NCBI RefSeq assembly: GCF_963666015.1
Contig: NZ_OY762555.1
Span: 1,426,001 to 1,490,000, forward strand
Origin: an uncultured Sphaerochaeta sp.
GTDB lineage: Bacteria; Spirochaetota; Spirochaetia; Sphaerochaetales; Sphaerochaetaceae
Direction of reading: 5' to 3'
DNA: 64,000 nucleotides
Made by a program: the position numbers and the translations under genes. Position 1 is the first letter of the stretch. Each line of letters starts with the position of its first letter. The notes beneath the pieces are model-generated. The model did not search any database. It was given only the letters and a program-made list of their open reading frames with translations, and was not told where the DNA came from. Positions 35,095 through 43,502 of this stretch are shown piece by piece.

Positions 35095-35154
35095 ATCATA
35101 ACAATAAGGAGTTATAGTGTCAATATTGACATTATTCTCAAAATTGTAATAATG
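35095..35154. promoter_or_regulatory. Divergent acc/fab promoters sharing one palindromic operator
   Basis: The perfect palindrome TGTCAATATTGACA (35118-35131) contains a TTGACA on each strand. Leftward: TTGACA, 17-bp spacer, TATGAT (35100-35095) for accB. Rightward: TTGACA (35126-35131) with AATAAT/ATAATG at 35148-35154, spacing 16-17, for fabH. A protein bound at the palindrome would block both promoters at once. The regulator is not encoded next to it. Confidence 0.75.
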
Positions 35155-35188
35155 ATATACCTATGTTATGTACCCAAGGAGGGAGCCA

Positions 35189-36145
35189 TTGAAGCCTCCA
35201 CAATCGATACACATCACCGCCCTTGGCAGTTACGCGCCGCCGAGGGTGGTAACTAATAATGACCTGAGCCATATGGTCGACACGAGTGATGCGTGGATCC
35301 AAAGTCACACTGGAATCAGAGAACGACATATTGCTGATGATGAAGAATCGACCAGTAATCTTGCTTATAAAGCTATAGAAGATCTTCTTTCCAGCTACAA
35401 TCTGGAAGCATCCCATATTGATGGCATTGTCTGTGCAACAGCTACCCCGGACTATTCTGGGTTTCCTTCTGTTGCCTGTATGATCGCAGAACAATTCGGG
35501 ATTACCGGACCTGCCTTGGATGTGAGTGCTGGTTGCACTGGATTCATCTACGCCATGGAGGTCGCCCGGGCCATGATCGCCACAGGTTCCATGAAAAATG
35601 CCCTGGTGGTTGGAGCAGAGAAACTCTCAGGCGTAGTTGACTGGAAGGACCGAAACACCTGTGTACTCTTTGGTGATGGAGCCGGGTGTGCACTGCTTGA
35701 GTCCTCAGACCAAGGGGAGTCAGGTCTCATCGATACCTTGCTCAAGGCTGAGGCTGCCGGGACAAAGGCACTGACTATCCACCCAGAGAAACACGCCATC
35801 GAAATGGATGGACGAGCGGTCTACTCCTTTGCGGTGAGAACGATTGGAGATACCATCCTGGCACTGATTGAACGAAATAATCTGAATCTGGATTCCATTG
35901 ATTGGATTGTCCCGCACCAAGCAAACCGAAGAATCATCCAAGCCTGTTCCAAGCGGTATGGAATTCCAGAAGAGAAGTTCTATATGAATATTGAACGTTA
36001 TGCGAATACTTCAGCAGCTTCCATTCCCCTTGCACTGAGGGAGATGGACAGAGCAGGATTACTCAAGAAGGGCCAAAAAATCCTGATGGTGGGATTCGGA
36101 GCAGGACTGACCTATGGAGGAACGCTACTCACATGGACGTATTGA
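35189..36145 (+). CDS. fabH: Beta-ketoacyl-ACP synthase III
   Basis: A 318-residue enzyme condensing acetyl-CoA with malonyl-ACP. Catalytic Cys in VSAGCTGFIYAME, His in VPHQANRRII and Asn in YANTSAASIP. The start is TTG at 35189, right after AAGGAGGGAGCCA, and gives the usual N-terminus (ITALGSYAPPRVVTNNDLSH); an ATG 21 bp upstream would lie ahead of this Shine-Dalgarno sequence. First of six rightward fab genes; it overlaps fabD by 13 bp. Confidence 0.96.
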   Translation: MKPPQSIHITALGSYAPPRVVTNNDLSHMVDTSDAWIQSHTGIRERHIADDEESTSNLAYKAIEDLLSSYNLEASHIDGIVCATATPDYSGFPSVACMIAEQFGITGPALDVSAGCTGFIYAMEVARAMIATGSMKNALVVGAEKLSGVVDWKDRNTCVLFGDGAGCALLESSDQGESGLIDTLLKAEAAGTKALTIHPEKHAIEMDGRAVYSFAVRTIGDTILALIERNNLNLDSIDWIVPHQANRRIIQACSKRYGIPEEKFYMNIERYANTSAASIPLALREMDRAGLLKKGQKILMVGFGAGLTYGGTLLTWTY

Positions 36146-37089
36146 TTGCACTCTACCCCGGGCAGGGGTCCCAAAAACCGAAGATGGCTCTGGATCTCTA
36201 TGAAGCAAGCAAGCAAGTAAGAGCTCTCTTTGCACTTGCTAGTGATGTAAGTGGACTGGACTTATACCAATTGCTCGCTGAAGGCAGCGAAGAGGAATTG
36301 AAACAAACGAGATCCACACAGCTGGCCGTAACGCTAGCCAACCGCAGTGCACATCTGAGACTAACCGAGCTTGGATTCTCATTTGCTGCCCACAGTGGAT
36401 TCAGCCTTGGCGAGCTTTCTGCCTTTGCAGCAGGCGGTATCATCGATGATGAAACACTCTTCTCCTTGATTACCAAGCGGGCTGCATTGATGGACGAGGA
36501 AGCAAGAAAAATTGAAGAGACACAGGGAAAGCTAGGAATGGCGGCGATCATTGGGCTGGATTATGCGACAGTTGAACAAGCCCTGAGAGAAGCACAAATC
36601 CCTGGATTGTACGCATCCAACGACAACAGTACTACACAGGTGGTTATCGCTGGTTTGCAGGAGAGCATCACCCAAGGTAAGGAAGTCCTGCAGGCAAAGG
36701 GAGCGAGGAGAGTTATTCCCCTGAGGGTCTCCGGTCCATTCCACACCCCCTTCATGGAGGGAGCAACAGGACCCTTCTCTTCCTACTTGCAAACGCTCGA
36801 TTTCAAGAACCCCCACTCCTTGGTGATCTCGAGTGTGGATGGGGATGTGATCAAGGACTCTCAGCAAGCAAAGGAACATTTGGCAATGCAATTGGCAAAA
36901 CCAGTGCGCTGGACGGAGGCAATGAAACGTCTCTCTTCCTTAGTAGAGGAGAAGCATGCACAGGTAGCTGAAACCGGGTTTGGAACGGTACTCAGCGGGC
37001 TTTGGAAAAACAGTAATGCGGAAATCCCTTGCCGAAATCTCGGCAGTGAGGATGCAATCTGGAATTACAAGAAGGAATTGGAATCATGA
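36133..37089 (+). CDS. fabD: Malonyl-CoA:ACP transacylase
   Basis: A 318-residue acyltransferase loading malonyl onto ACP. It begins ALYPGQGSQKPKMALDLYE (the PGQGSQ motif). The nucleophile elbow reads HSGFSLGELSAF, a GFSLGE variant of the common GHSLGE. The catalytic His lies in VSGPFHTPFME, close to the usual SxxFHxxxM. Start ATG inside the end of fabH; overlap with fabG 4 bp. Confidence 0.95.
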   Translation: MDVLIALYPGQGSQKPKMALDLYEASKQVRALFALASDVSGLDLYQLLAEGSEEELKQTRSTQLAVTLANRSAHLRLTELGFSFAAHSGFSLGELSAFAAGGIIDDETLFSLITKRAALMDEEARKIEETQGKLGMAAIIGLDYATVEQALREAQIPGLYASNDNSTTQVVIAGLQESITQGKEVLQAKGARRVIPLRVSGPFHTPFMEGATGPFSSYLQTLDFKNPHSLVISSVDGDVIKDSQQAKEHLAMQLAKPVRWTEAMKRLSSLVEEKHAQVAETGFGTVLSGLWKNSNAEIPCRNLGSEDAIWNYKKELES

Positions 37090-37790
37090 GTGAAAAGAAA
37101 CACGCCTTGGTGACCGGAGGGTCACGGGGAATTGGTAGAACAATCATAGAGACGTTGCTCGGAGAAGGATACGAAGTTTGGTACCTCTCCAGAAGCAAGG
37201 CAGAAGGACTGGAAGCGAATCACATCAGTTGCGATATGGCTGACAGGGAGAGTGTTGCCTCTGCACTGGAAGCGGTGGTCAGTGAAGCAATATACATCGA
37301 TGTCCTGGTAAACAACGCAGGCATCACCCGCGATGGATTGATCATGCGGATGAAGGATGAAGCCTGGGATGACGTCATTGCCGTCAACCTTACTTCAGTA
37401 TTCCTCACCTGCAGGAGGATCGGTCGACTGATGGCAACCCAGCGAAAAGGAGCCATCGTCAACATCTCCAGCGTGGTCGGCATTGTGGGCAATGGGGGAC
37501 AGACCAATTATGCAGCCAGCAAGGCCGGCATTATTGGATTCTCCAAGAGCCTTGCAAAGGAACTTGCCGGAAGAAATGTACGGGTCAATGTGGTAGCCCC
37601 TGGATTCATTGAGACTGCCATGACGGAGGTACTTTCAGAAAAGTTGAAGGACCAGATCAAGGATCAGATTCCCCTGTCAAGAATTGGAAATACGGAAGAG
37701 GTTGCCCAAAGCGTGGCGTTCCTCGCAAGTGATAAAGCATCCTACATCACCGGTCAGGTTCTGGCTGTCGATGGTGGGATGGCAATGTAA
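37086..37790 (+). CDS. fabG: 3-Oxoacyl-ACP reductase
   Basis: A 234-residue short-chain dehydrogenase that reduces beta-ketoacyl-ACP. Cofactor motif VTGGSRGIGRTI (NADPH-type), NNAGITRDGL, catalytic Ser in VNISSVVGIVG, Tyr and Lys in NYAASKAGIIGFSKS, and the C-terminal VLAVDGGMAM. It is separated from fabF by only 11 bp, so the acpP gene commonly found here is missing. Confidence 0.96.
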   Translation: MSEKKHALVTGGSRGIGRTIIETLLGEGYEVWYLSRSKAEGLEANHISCDMADRESVASALEAVVSEAIYIDVLVNNAGITRDGLIMRMKDEAWDDVIAVNLTSVFLTCRRIGRLMATQRKGAIVNISSVVGIVGNGGQTNYAASKAGIIGFSKSLAKELAGRNVRVNVVAPGFIETAMTEVLSEKLKDQIKDQIPLSRIGNTEEVAQSVAFLASDKASYITGQVLAVDGGMAM

Positions 37791-37801
37791 GGAGTCAAGA
37801 G

Positions 37802-39046
37802 ATGGAACGTGTGGTAGTAACTGGTATGGGAACTGTCAATCCACTGGGTACAGAGGTGGAACAGTTCTGGAAGCAGATTCAGGCAGGAGCCTGTGGCATC
37901 GATAAGATCACCAGGTTTGATACGACAGACTATCCAGCCAAGATTGCAGGGGAAGTCAAGGATTTCGACCCCTCTGACCTGCTTGATCGTAAGGAGCTGA
38001 GAGGTATGGCTGATTTCACCAAGTTTGCCGCTCACGCAGCCGTGCAGGCAATGAATCAAGCAAAACTGGAGAAAGGTTCCTTCGACCCCTACAGAAGTGG
38101 CGTCTATGTTGGGAACGGTATTGGAGGATTCGAAGTTGCCGAGGAGAACCTTGCAAAACTCTTTGACAGAGGCCCACACGCTGTAGCGCCCCTTACCATT
38201 CCCAAGCTTATCAGCAACGAGGCTGCAGGGAATATTGCAATTCACTTTGGCATACAAGGACCTTGTCGTACCACGGTCACAGCATGTGCATCCGGTACCG
38301 ATGCAATTGGGGATGCGTTCAACTCAATTCGCTTTGGTCTGGTGGATATGGCACTGGCCGGTGGCACGGAGGCTGCAATCACCGAGCTCAGCGTAGCTGG
38401 ATTCTGCCGCCTCCAGGCCTTGGCTACCAAGTACAACGATACACCCAAGACTGCCAGCCGACCGTTCGATAAGGAACGTGATGGGTTTGTCATGGGAGAG
38501 GGAGCTGGGATGCTTGTACTTGAGTCTCTTTCGCATGCCAAGAAACGCGGGGCAACCATCCTCGGTGAAGTTGCGGGCTACAGCATGACCTGTGACGCAT
38601 TCCACCTTACAGCCCCCAATCCAGACGGGGAAGGGGCTGCCAGAGCGATGAAACAAGCAATCGAGATGGCAGGAGCAAAGCTTGATGAAGTTGATTACAT
38701 CAACGCACACGGCACAAGCACCGCAGCGAATGACTCCATGGAAACCAAGGCGATCAAGCGGGTATTCGGCGATGGTGCGTATAAGCTCAAGGTCTCATCA
38801 ACCAAATCCATGACCAGTCACCTGGTTGGGGCAGCAGGTGCTGTTGAGGCCATCATCTGCCTGCTGGCCATCAGGGACCAGTACTTCCCCTGTACGCTCA
38901 ACCAGACCAATCCAGACATTGAATGTGATCTTGACTATGTACCGAACAAGGGTATGAATGGTACAATTCGCTATGCTGTAAGCAATTCTTTGGGCTTTGG
39001 TGGCCATAATGGTGTGCTTGTCTTTAAAGCCTATCAGGAAAACTAA
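37802..39046 (+). CDS. fabF: Beta-ketoacyl-ACP synthase II
   Basis: A 414-residue condensing enzyme for chain elongation. Catalytic Cys in TVTACASGTDAIGDAF, first His in NAHGTSTAAND, Lys in STKSMTSHLVGAAGAV (second His in SH). The C-terminal SNSLGFGGHNGVLVF is a family hallmark. AAGGAGTCAAGAG precedes the ATG. Confidence 0.97.
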   Translation: MERVVVTGMGTVNPLGTEVEQFWKQIQAGACGIDKITRFDTTDYPAKIAGEVKDFDPSDLLDRKELRGMADFTKFAAHAAVQAMNQAKLEKGSFDPYRSGVYVGNGIGGFEVAEENLAKLFDRGPHAVAPLTIPKLISNEAAGNIAIHFGIQGPCRTTVTACASGTDAIGDAFNSIRFGLVDMALAGGTEAAITELSVAGFCRLQALATKYNDTPKTASRPFDKERDGFVMGEGAGMLVLESLSHAKKRGATILGEVAGYSMTCDAFHLTAPNPDGEGAARAMKQAIEMAGAKLDEVDYINAHGTSTAANDSMETKAIKRVFGDGAYKLKVSSTKSMTSHLVGAAGAVEAIICLLAIRDQYFPCTLNQTNPDIECDLDYVPNKGMNGTIRYAVSNSLGFGGHNGVLVFKAYQEN

Positions 39047-39058
39047 GGAGGAAACGTA

Positions 39059-39502
39059 ATGCCAGAACAGTATGAAACGCCAGAGGAACTACTTCCTCAC
39101 CGAGATCCATTTTTATTCCTCGATGAGTTGATAGAGGCTGATGAACACCACACCGTTGCAAAACGTATATTCACTGAAGATCATTTCTTCTTCAAGGGTC
39201 ACTTCCCAAGCTACCCGGTAGTACCGGGAGTCATTCTTGTGGAGACCTTGGCACAGTGCGGCGGTGCCGGGTTGATCCAGACGGGGATTCTCCCTCATGG
39301 TGCGTTCTTTGTACTCGCGTCCATTGAGAAGGCCAAGTTCCGCAACCAGGTACGTCCTAACGACTGTGCTATCATTGAGGTTCATAACGTGAGAGTAAGC
39401 AAAGTTATGGTTCGTCAGAAGGGAACCATAACCATCAACGGGAATGTTGCTGCTGAAGCATCCTGGATGTGCATCGTCAATAGCAAGCAAGAAAGGATTT
39501 AG
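39059..39502 (+). CDS. fabZ: 3-Hydroxyacyl-ACP dehydratase
   Basis: A 147-residue hot-dog-fold dehydratase. LPHRDPFLFLDE at the N-terminus, catalytic His in FFKGHFPSYPVVPGV, and Glu in VETLAQCGGAG. AAGGAGGAAACGTA precedes the ATG. It supplies enoyl-ACP to FabV downstream. Confidence 0.96.
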   Translation: MPEQYETPEELLPHRDPFLFLDELIEADEHHTVAKRIFTEDHFFFKGHFPSYPVVPGVILVETLAQCGGAGLIQTGILPHGAFFVLASIEKAKFRNQVRPNDCAIIEVHNVRVSKVMVRQKGTITINGNVAAEASWMCIVNSKQERI

Positions 39503-39504
39503 TT

Positions 39505-40716
39505 GTGATCATCACGAAAAAAGTAATGCGTAATGTCTCTCTTACCGCTCACCCTGCTGGGTGCAAGCGGTATGTCCAACAACAGATTGCCTGGGTGAAG
39601 AACCAAGCACAGAGCGGGGAGGATACGCGCTATCCCAATCCGGTTGAGGAATTACTTCCAAAGCGAGTGCTCGTCATTGGTGGATCTACAGGATATGGTC
39701 TTTCCAGCCGAATTGTTGCTGCCTACACTGGAGGAGCTGACACCATCAATGTGTCCTTCGAACGCGAACCAGCCGAGAAAAAAACAGCAACCCCCGGTTG
39801 GTACAATACCATGGCATTCGAGCAACAAGCTCAGAAGGACGGCATGAAGGCGTGCTCGGTTTTTGGTGATGCATTCAGTACTGCCATAAAGGAAGAGACT
39901 GCAAGGAAAATCAAGGAAGAACTTGGACAAGTGGATTTAGTTATCTACAGTCTTGCAAGTCCCCTCAGGAATGACCCACTAACTGGGGTGACCTATCGTT
40001 CGGTACTCAAGCCCATAGGCAAGCCATTCACTGCCCTGTCGGTTGACTTGGGTGATGATATGGTAAAACAAGCGACCATCGACCCTGCTACTGATGAGCA
40101 AGTGCAGGATACTGTCAAGGTCATGGGTGGGGAGGATTGGATGCTCTGGGTTGACTATCTTCTCGATCAAAACCTTCTCTCAGAAGGTGCTGTGACAGTA
40201 GCCTACTCCTACATCGGTCCCAGGATAACCTACCCCGTCTATCGGGAAGGGACCATAGGAAAAGCAAAGGAACACCTGGAGAACAGTGCAAGTGTACTGA
40301 CTGATAAACTCGAAGCCATAGGAGGCAAAGCCTTTGTTTCAGTAAACAAAGCCCTTGTTACCCGTGCAAGCGCAGTCATCCCTGTGGTACCACTGTATAT
40401 GGCTCTGCTCTATCAGGTGATGAAGGAGAAGAACATCCACGAGCACTGCACGCAGCAGATCTATCGTTTGTTCCATGACCAGCTCTACACCAAAGGAGAG
40501 ATTCCGACCGACCAGGAAGGACGACTCAGGGTAGATGATTGGGAGATGCTTGAAGAGGTCCAGAATGAGGTGGAACGCCGATGGGCTCTCCAGAAGGAGG
40601 GGCAACCGCTCATTCAAGGTGACTTGGAAGGAGTCTTGGAGGAGTATGACCAGATCCATGGGTTTGGTTTCCCTGATATCGACTACAAGGCGGATATTGA
40701 TCCAAGAATAGTCTAA
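39505..40716 (+). CDS. fabV: NADH-dependent enoyl-ACP/trans-2-enoyl-CoA reductase, FabV/TER family
   Basis: A 403-residue reductase of the FabV/TER family, homologous to Treponema denticola TER. NADH motif RVLVIGGSTGYGLSSRI. YNTMAFEQQAQ, QVDLVIYSLASPLRNDP and the Tyr-x8-Lys catalytic pair in YPVYREGTIGKAKEHL are characteristic. GTG start at 39505 behind AAAGGA. As the last gene of the fab operon it is the evident final reductase of chain elongation; no fabI or fabK is visible. A role in crotonyl-CoA reduction is possible, but the operon favours fatty acid synthesis. Confidence 0.95.
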   Translation: MIITKKVMRNVSLTAHPAGCKRYVQQQIAWVKNQAQSGEDTRYPNPVEELLPKRVLVIGGSTGYGLSSRIVAAYTGGADTINVSFEREPAEKKTATPGWYNTMAFEQQAQKDGMKACSVFGDAFSTAIKEETARKIKEELGQVDLVIYSLASPLRNDPLTGVTYRSVLKPIGKPFTALSVDLGDDMVKQATIDPATDEQVQDTVKVMGGEDWMLWVDYLLDQNLLSEGAVTVAYSYIGPRITYPVYREGTIGKAKEHLENSASVLTDKLEAIGGKAFVSVNKALVTRASAVIPVVPLYMALLYQVMKEKNIHEHCTQQIYRLFHDQLYTKGEIPTDQEGRLRVDDWEMLEEVQNEVERRWALQKEGQPLIQGDLEGVLEEYDQIHGFGFPDIDYKADIDPRIV

Positions 40717-40726
40717 GTAGTATGTG

Positions 40727-40754
40727 GGCAACTTCCTAAAGGAGGTTGCCTTTT
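40727..40754 (+). terminator. Terminator of the fab operon
   Basis: A 10-bp stem (GGCAACTTCC / GGAGGTTGCC, one wobble pair) with a TAAA loop is followed by TTTT and TCTG, 10 nt after the fabV stop codon. Confidence 0.85.
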
Positions 40755-40828
40755 CTGTGCACAAAATTCTATACTCCTTGCTTATTTTATTCCTATATTG
40801 GTCTATTATACTCGTACTAATTATATAC

Positions 40829-40861
40829 ATTCTGGTTGTTCAATTAATGAACAACCAGAAT
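40829..40861. repeat. Perfect inverted repeat, 14-bp arms
   Basis: The arms ATTCTGGTTGTTCA and TGAACAACCAGAAT are separated by ATTAA. No T tract follows, so it is not a standard terminator. Its right arm overlaps the first 3 bp of the 157-bp dispersed repeat. It could be a protein-binding site or the end of an inserted element; nothing similar flanks the other repeat copy. Confidence 0.75.
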
Positions 40862-41015
40862 GAAAGGTATCACTACCTCAGGGCAAGCACTGAACCCAGG
40901 AGGCGTTGCCTTCTTTTCCGTCCCAAGGGACGGGGTATCTCACCTTGCTTTCCCTGCACTCGCTCGGGAGAGAAACCAGCATGAGGGTTCCTTTCCTCTC
41001 GCTCCGTTGGGGAAT
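40859..41015. repeat. Dispersed 157-bp repeat, copy A
   Basis: This segment matches 53013-53169 in the same orientation with 16 differences and no gaps (about 90% identity). It contains CCGTCCC-AA-GGGACGG (40918-40933) and the closing motif TCGCTCCGTTGGGGAAT. The frame from ATG 40861 is open through the repeat in both copies, but substitutions fall evenly on the three codon positions (4, 6, 6), so coding is unlikely. It fills most of the gap between the fab terminator and the next gene. Confidence 0.8.
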
Positions 41016-41073
41016 CAAAATACTGGACCCTGATTGCAAGAGTTTAGACAGGTGTGATACATTTTTCTTACAT

Positions 41074-42027
41074 ATGAAACTACTAAGAATACAGACCATG
41101 GTTATGCTCATCCTTTCCCTGGTGCTTATCACCTCTGGATGTACTAAGGAAGAGCAAACCACTGTGCAACCAGACACAGAAGAGAAAACGGAATCAGTTC
41201 CGGCCCTGAAGGTTGGAATGATGAGCGCTGTTGACGCAGCACCATTCTACCATGCTCTTGATGCAGGATACTACGAAGATGAAGGTGTAGAGGTTGAACT
41301 GGTGCTCTTTACCAATGGACAGCATCGCCAGACGGCACTGCAAACCCAGCAGGTTGATGGTGCCATGAGTGATTTGGTTGCACTCATCACCCAGAGCACC
41401 AGTGATTTTCGTTTAATCGGCACCCTCTCTACAGACGGGGATTTTCCCTTGCTTACTACCGGACCGCTTACCAAGGGAGCAAAGATAACTGCGGGAACAA
41501 TGGAGATCAGTGTGACCAATTACCTGCTTGATGCATATCTTGGGGAACAGTTTGAGGTTGAAAAGGTGTTCATCAATGAAATTCCTGCTCGCCTTGAAGC
41601 CGTTGCCTCCGGTCAGCTTGATACAGGAATCTTCCCTGAACCGTTTGCCAGCATCGGGGAGCTTAGAAATCTGGAGAAACTCACGTTTGAGGGCATACCC
41701 AAAGAGAGCTTGAACATCATTGCTTTCACCGAAAAGGCAATACAAGAAAAAGAAAACCAGATCGCCGGGTTCCATCGGGCATATGGCAGAGCTGTAAAGG
41801 ATATCCAAGGTGACCCTGAGCTTGCTCGTACCGCTCTCATGAATGCAATTCCAGCACTGCCGGAGGCAATACGATCGACCATGGGACTCCCTGAGTACCA
41901 TGCACCATCACTTCCCAGCGATTCCTTCACAGATGAGATCATCTCCTGGACTGAAGGAATTACTGGAAACGAGTATGCTGTGGGGACAAAAGATCTCTAT
42001 GATGCGAGGTTTGTGAACGCTTTATGA
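41074..42027 (+). CDS. ABC substrate-binding lipoprotein, NMT1/THI5-like (NitT/TauT class)
   Basis: A 317-residue lipoprotein. Signal MVMLILSLVLITSGC with lipobox Cys; the start is placed at ATG 41074, although no Shine-Dalgarno sequence is seen. The fold is indicated by LKVGMMSAVDAAPFYHALDA with GYYEDEGVEVELVLF at the mature N-terminus and by GQLDTGIFPEPFASIGEL. Members bind thiamine precursors, riboflavin, nitrate, taurine or sulfonates. No TPP or FMN riboswitch is visible upstream, so the ligand is open. Its stop codon overlaps the ATPase gene by 4 bp. Confidence 0.9.
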   Translation: MKLLRIQTMVMLILSLVLITSGCTKEEQTTVQPDTEEKTESVPALKVGMMSAVDAAPFYHALDAGYYEDEGVEVELVLFTNGQHRQTALQTQQVDGAMSDLVALITQSTSDFRLIGTLSTDGDFPLLTTGPLTKGAKITAGTMEISVTNYLLDAYLGEQFEVEKVFINEIPARLEAVASGQLDTGIFPEPFASIGELRNLEKLTFEGIPKESLNIIAFTEKAIQEKENQIAGFHRAYGRAVKDIQGDPELARTALMNAIPALPEAIRSTMGLPEYHAPSLPSDSFTDEIISWTEGITGNEYAVGTKDLYDARFVNAL

Positions 42028-42722
42028 TACTCTCCTTTACCGATGCACAGCTTGACTATCCCAAGACCACAGCCTTCCAACACTTCTCGTTGACAGTTGA
42101 ATCTGGTGAGATGGTCAGCATCATCGGACCAAGTGGGTGCGGTAAGACCAGCTTGCTCTACGCTATTGCTGGTCTTCTGCCTCTCTCCGGAGGGACGATG
42201 CAGAGAGCCTTTGGGAATGAGGGGATTGCCCTCATGTTCCAGCAGGATCGACTGCTTCCCTGGAAGCGTGTCATCGGTAATGTATTGCTCGGTCTTCCCA
42301 GGGAGAAAACCGAAGAGGCAGCCAAACTTTTGCAGTCCATGGGCTTGGAATCTGTGATGCAGCACTATCCCCACGAACTCAGCGGGGGCATGCGGCAGCG
42401 GGTTGCATTGGCAAGGGCGTTAATTAGGAGGCCTAACATACTACTACTTGATGAACCTCTTGCAAGTCTCGACGAACAGCAGCGAGAGATGCTCCAGAAT
42501 GATATCAAGGAGTATGTGAGAGAGCAGTCAATGACGCTTCTCCTGGTGACACATAGCATTCAGGAGGCCGTATTCATGGGAAATAGGATTGTTATGATGA
42601 CTAACAAAGGTGTTTCCTATGAGTTGAGGAACCAGTTCCACAATGATCCTCACCTCCGTACCCGTGATGAATTTTTCTCCATGCAGAAGACCTTACGCCA
42701 CCATATGGAGGCTTGCCGATGA
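42024..42722 (+). CDS. ABC transporter ATP-binding protein (SsuB/ThiZ-like)
   Basis: A 232-residue ATPase. Walker A GPSGCGKTSLLYAIAG, Q-loop LMFQQDRLLPWK, signature LSGGMRQRVALARAL, Walker B LLLDEPLASLD, and H-loop LLVTHSIQEAV. The WK after the Q-loop is typical of the NitT/TauT/ThiZ subgroup. Overlaps both neighbours by 4 bp, so it is translationally coupled in the operon. Confidence 0.95.
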   Translation: MILSFTDAQLDYPKTTAFQHFSLTVESGEMVSIIGPSGCGKTSLLYAIAGLLPLSGGTMQRAFGNEGIALMFQQDRLLPWKRVIGNVLLGLPREKTEEAAKLLQSMGLESVMQHYPHELSGGMRQRVALARALIRRPNILLLDEPLASLDEQQREMLQNDIKEYVREQSMTLLLVTHSIQEAVFMGNRIVMMTNKGVSYELRNQFHNDPHLRTRDEFFSMQKTLRHHMEACR

Positions 42723-43447
42723 AATACCTAAGAGGTATGGTTGCAGTGCTTATATTCTGGTACGTAACTGCGTTTTTGATTTCATCACCGATCATCCCAT
42801 TTCCTCACACTGTATTCATCTATGCCCTGAAGCAATTTGTTCCTCAGGAGATGCACCTGCATCTTCTCTATTCTCTCTACCGGATACTCTCTGGATTGTT
42901 CATCGCTCTCTTCTTCGCCATCCCTACAGGGATGATCGCCGGAAGGGTTCCTGCTCTTGACCGCCTGATCTCCCCTGTTCTCTATTTGCTCTACCCACTG
43001 CCAAAGATCGCCTTTCTTCCAGTGTTCATGGTGATGTTGGGTATTGGAGACCTCTCCAAGATTATCCTGATAGCCATCATCATCTACTTCCCTGCGTCTG
43101 TGACTATACGGGATGGGGTGAAGGAAATACCGTTTGAGTTTCTTCAACTGGCTGAGGCGTACCATCTGAGCAGAAAGCAAATCCTCAAAGACATCATCTG
43201 GCCCGCAATCCTGCCACGCATTTTCTCTTCCCTTCGTATTACACTGGGTATTTCGCTCTCTGTACTGTTTATAAGCGAGACCTATGCAGCATCACATGGC
43301 CTGGGATATACAATCATGAACTACTGGGTCATGGCCCAGTACACAGGCATGTATGCTGCCATCATGTTGCTCAGTCTCCTTGGGTTGCTGCTCTACATCA
43401 TTGTTGATTGGGTAGAGAAGCTATGTGTGCATCCGAAAGTGAAATAA
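42719..43447 (+). CDS. ABC transporter permease (SsuC/ThiX-like)
   Basis: A 242-residue inner-membrane protein with about six helices. The EAA-like loop DGVKEIPFEFLQLAEAYHLS, followed by RKQILKDIIWPAILPRIFSS, is diagnostic for the BPD_transp_1 NitT/TauT class. The ATG at 42719 overlaps the ATPase stop codon (ATGA). Completes a three-gene importer. Confidence 0.94.
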   Translation: MKYLRGMVAVLIFWYVTAFLISSPIIPFPHTVFIYALKQFVPQEMHLHLLYSLYRILSGLFIALFFAIPTGMIAGRVPALDRLISPVLYLLYPLPKIAFLPVFMVMLGIGDLSKIILIAIIIYFPASVTIRDGVKEIPFEFLQLAEAYHLSRKQILKDIIWPAILPRIFSSLRITLGISLSVLFISETYAASHGLGYTIMNYWVMAQYTGMYAAIMLLSLLGLLLYIIVDWVEKLCVHPKVK

Positions 43448-43502
43448 AAACCTTTCCGTAATTGGCTTCATCCTTCAGAATAGCAACAAGGAGCCATTGA
43501 AT

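Noticed and set aside
36400..36440. Possible active-site defect in FabD (GFSLGE instead of GHSLGE)
   Set aside because: The nucleophile Ser and the Gly-x-Ser-x-Gly elbow are intact and this variant is, to my knowledge, tolerated in FabD proteins, so no loss of function is implied.
40760..41073. Search for a TPP or FMN riboswitch before the NMT1-like operon
   Set aside because: Neither the conserved CUGAGA-type core nor an FMN-type multi-stem pattern could be recognised; the space is filled by an inverted repeat and the dispersed repeat.
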